Shown piece after piece: positions 12,378-14,076 of a stretch of DNA of 14,076 nucleotides. Under the pieces are notes generated by a model that saw only the letters and a list, made by a program, of their open reading frames with translations, was not told the origin of the DNA and made no database searches. The position numbers and the translations under genes were made by a program. Each line of letters begins with the position of its first letter. Position 1 is the stretch's first letter. Source of the stretch: Oscillospiraceae bacterium (GTDB taxonomy: Bacteria; Bacillota; Clostridia; Oscillospirales; Oscillospiraceae); contig CACZSJ010000071.1 in assembly GCA_902783825.1 (NCBI GenBank), positions 1 through 14,076 on the forward strand, read 5' to 3'.

Positions 12378-13439
12378 ATGGAATCGGTTCTGCTCCAGTT
12401 TCCCTTGCAGGGGACGCCGCTGTCCTGCGAGCGCTACGGCCAGGGGCACATCAACCGCACCTATCTGGTCGTCACCGACAGCGGCCGACGCTATATTTTT
12501 CAGCAGCTAAGCCGGACGGCTTTCCACAACATCCCGGCCCTGATGGAAAACGTGGCGGCAGTCACAGACTTCCTCTCGAAAAAAACGGAAGATCCCAGGG
12601 CATGCCTGCATCTCATTCCCACACGGAAAGGCCAAACCTATTACCTGGATCCGGCGGGCGAGTATTGGCGGGTCTATGATTTTGTGGAAGACAGCATCTG
12701 CCTCCAGACCCCGGAAAGTCCTGAAGATTTTTATCAGAGCGCCGTAGCCTTCGGCAGCTTTCAGCGGCTTCTGCTGGACTTCCCCGCCAGTCGGCTGCAT
12801 GAGACCATCCCGAATTTCCACAACACGCCGGACCGCTACCGGATCTTCCATGAGGTCCTGGCGGCCGACCCCTTGGGGCGGGCCGCCGCCGTGCAGGCGG
12901 AAATCGACTTCGCCCTGGCACGAGAGCAGGAGGCCGGCACCCTGCAGCGCATGCGCGAAACAGGCGAACTGCCTCTGCGGGTAACCCACAACGACACCAA
13001 GCTGAACAATGTCATGCTGGACGTGAAAACCCGGCAAGCTCTGTGCGTCATCGATCTGGATACGGTGATGCCCGGCCTGGTGGCTTATGATTTCGGCGAC
13101 TCCATCCGCTTTGGCGCTTCCACCGGGGCCGAGGACGAAAAGAATTTGGATAGGATCGAGATGAGTCTCCCCCTGTATCAGCGTTATCTGGAGGGCTTTG
13201 TCCCCGCCTGTGGCTCCCTAAGCCGCCGGGAAATCGAGACCCTGCCCCTGGGAGCCAAGCTGATGACGCTGGAATGCGGCCTGCGCTTTCTCACCGACTA
13301 CCTGGACGGCGACCACTATTTCCACATCGCCCGGCCGGAACACAATCTGGATCGTACCCGCACCCAGTTCAAACTGGTGACGAACATGGAGGCGAAGTGG
13401 GATCGGATGCGGCAGATTGCCGAAAGCTTTCTGCCATGA
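12378..13439 (+). CDS. nahK: N-acetylhexosamine 1-kinase-like phosphotransferase (APH fold)
   Basis: Predicted to use ATP to phosphorylate GlcNAc, GalNAc or a related sugar at the anomeric carbon, producing the sugar-1-phosphate for nucleotide-sugar salvage. The 353 residues align by eye along their whole length with B. longum NahK/LnpB (about 359): YGQGHINRTYLV at 20-31, FQQ at 41-43, LRVTHNDTKLNN at 200-211 with candidate catalytic base D206 and N211, IDLDT at 225-229 with metal-binding D226/D228, YDFGDSIRFGAST at 237-249, and LECGLRFLTDYLDGD and PEHNLDRTRTQFKLV near the end. It has no signal peptide, so it is cytoplasmic. AAGGAGG overlaps the cutC stop region, five bases before the ATG. 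Its stop overlaps the next start as ATGA. Some homologues are misnamed mucin desulfatase. Substrate choice within hexosamines is not settled by sequence. Confidence 0.88.
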   Translation: MESVLLQFPLQGTPLSCERYGQGHINRTYLVVTDSGRRYIFQQLSRTAFHNIPALMENVAAVTDFLSKKTEDPRACLHLIPTRKGQTYYLDPAGEYWRVYDFVEDSICLQTPESPEDFYQSAVAFGSFQRLLLDFPASRLHETIPNFHNTPDRYRIFHEVLAADPLGRAAAVQAEIDFALAREQEAGTLQRMRETGELPLRVTHNDTKLNNVMLDVKTRQALCVIDLDTVMPGLVAYDFGDSIRFGASTGAEDEKNLDRIEMSLPLYQRYLEGFVPACGSLSRREIETLPLGAKLMTLECGLRFLTDYLDGDHYFHIARPEHNLDRTRTQFKLVTNMEAKWDRMRQIAESFLP

Positions 13440-14029
13440 GCACCACATATTATGTCTCCTCCTGCGAGGAGTTATCCTGGGATTTGGCAGAGAAGCAGGC
13501 TCTGTCTCCCTGTGTCTGGTCCCCCACCCCGCCTCCTTTTGTGACCATGCAAGCCCTCTGGCAGCCGGGCAAGGCCCTGTCCTTTCGCTTGGAAAGCGAC
13601 GCGCCGCCCAGCCGAGCGGAGAACCGGGAAGCGGATTCTCCTGTTTGGCAAGACGACTGTTTGGAATGCTTCTTTACCTTAGACGGATTGAATTATGTAA
13701 ATATGGAGGCCAACGCCAACGGAGCCTTGCTGTCCGCTGTGGGACCGGACAGATCGTGCCGCACCCCTCTGGCCCATATGGCACTCCCTCGTCCCACAGT
13801 CCGCTGCAAACCGCGGAGCGGCGGCTGGGAAGCGGTTTTTTCCGTTTCGGCGGAAACGCTTCGGCAGCTTTTCGGCAAGGAATTGGCCGCGGGCCTCTGT
13901 GTCCGCGCCAACTTTTACGCCTGTGGAGATCTGACCCCGCGCCCCTACTACGCCGCCTGGAGCCGGGTGGACACGCCCACTCCGGATTTTCACCGGCCGG
14001 ATTTTTTCGGCAGCCTTGTCCTGTTGTAG
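13436..14029 (+). CDS. Cytoplasmic carbohydrate-binding family 9-like protein
   Basis: A 197-residue protein of the CBM9-like fold. The first half has VWQDDCLECFFTLDG (around 70-84) followed by YVNMEANANGALLSAVG, the pattern of a tryptophan-aspartate block then an N.E.NA.G strand seen in CBM9-like proteins. The end, WSRVDTPTPDFHRPDFFGSL, matches the family's closing PDFHRP-FG signature. There is no signal peptide or membrane helix, so it should stay in the cytoplasm although many CBM9 modules are attached to secreted enzymes. The start ATG at 13436 overlaps the kinase stop codon (ATGA), so the two are translationally coupled; an upstream in-frame ATG at 13274 would lie deep inside the kinase gene and is rejected. 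Its role is unknown; binding or chaperoning a sugar for the kinase or CutC is one possibility. Confidence 0.8.
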   Translation: MSTTYYVSSCEELSWDLAEKQALSPCVWSPTPPPFVTMQALWQPGKALSFRLESDAPPSRAENREADSPVWQDDCLECFFTLDGLNYVNMEANANGALLSAVGPDRSCRTPLAHMALPRPTVRCKPRSGGWEAVFSVSAETLRQLFGKELAAGLCVRANFYACGDLTPRPYYAAWSRVDTPTPDFHRPDFFGSLVLL

Positions 14030-14076
14030 CTGCCTAAGCCCCTTGAACCGCCTTTATAAAAGCACCAGCGCCCCGA

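Noticed and set aside
14030..14076. TTGAAC and TATAAA after the CBM9-like gene as a promoter
   Set aside because: The two boxes are only a few bases apart, and too little sequence remains to judge a terminator or a next gene.

Overview
The window looks like chromosomal DNA from a GC-rich, anaerobic, gut-type Firmicute (class Clostridia, Oscillospiraceae-like). This is inferred from the Enterococcus-type Na+ V-ATPase gene order, strong AGGAGG-type ribosome binding sites, Gram-positive sigma-A-like promoters and the protein types; no rRNA or marker gene is present to fix the taxon. All genes appear intact except the V-ATPase A subunit, which is cut by the left edge. I see no mobile element, tRNA, rRNA or CRISPR array.

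Layout. (1) Positions 1-5919, minus strand: the first seven genes of a V-type ATPase operon in the order G/H-I-K-E-C-F-A, the same order as ntpFIKECGA of Enterococcus hirae; subunits B and D should lie beyond the left edge. The operon is read from a good promoter at 6007-6035 that carries a perfect 7-bp dyad over its -10 region. The K subunit keeps the polar Na+-coordinating residues of E. hirae NtpK, so the rotor is predicted to carry Na+. (2) Positions 5920-6349: a divergent promoter region. (3) Positions 6350-10225, plus strand: a tight three-gene unit holding a secreted S11 D-Ala-D-Ala carboxypeptidase, a PlsC-type acyltransferase fused to a zinc ribbon and a C-terminal beta-rich domain, and a GltS-like Na+/solute symporter. 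It ends at a near-ideal hairpin. A Na+-coupled symporter beside a Na+-type V-ATPase fits a sodium-based membrane economy, although the link is only suggestive. (4) Positions 10369-11151, minus strand: a lipoprotein with a phage-tail-lysozyme-like domain, preceded by a long, apparently structured leader. (5) Positions 11621-14029, plus strand: a coupled operon of cutC, an N-acetylhexosamine 1-kinase-like gene (nahK) and a cytoplasmic CBM9-like protein.

The most interesting unit is the cutC-nahK-CBM9 operon. The kinase closely resembles Bifidobacterium longum NahK as I recall it, and its tight linkage to CutC suggests that this CutC serves amino-sugar or host-glycan metabolism, not copper handling. 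The next most interesting are the three-domain acyltransferase and the lysozyme-like lipoprotein. All homology statements come from reading motifs by eye; no database search was run.
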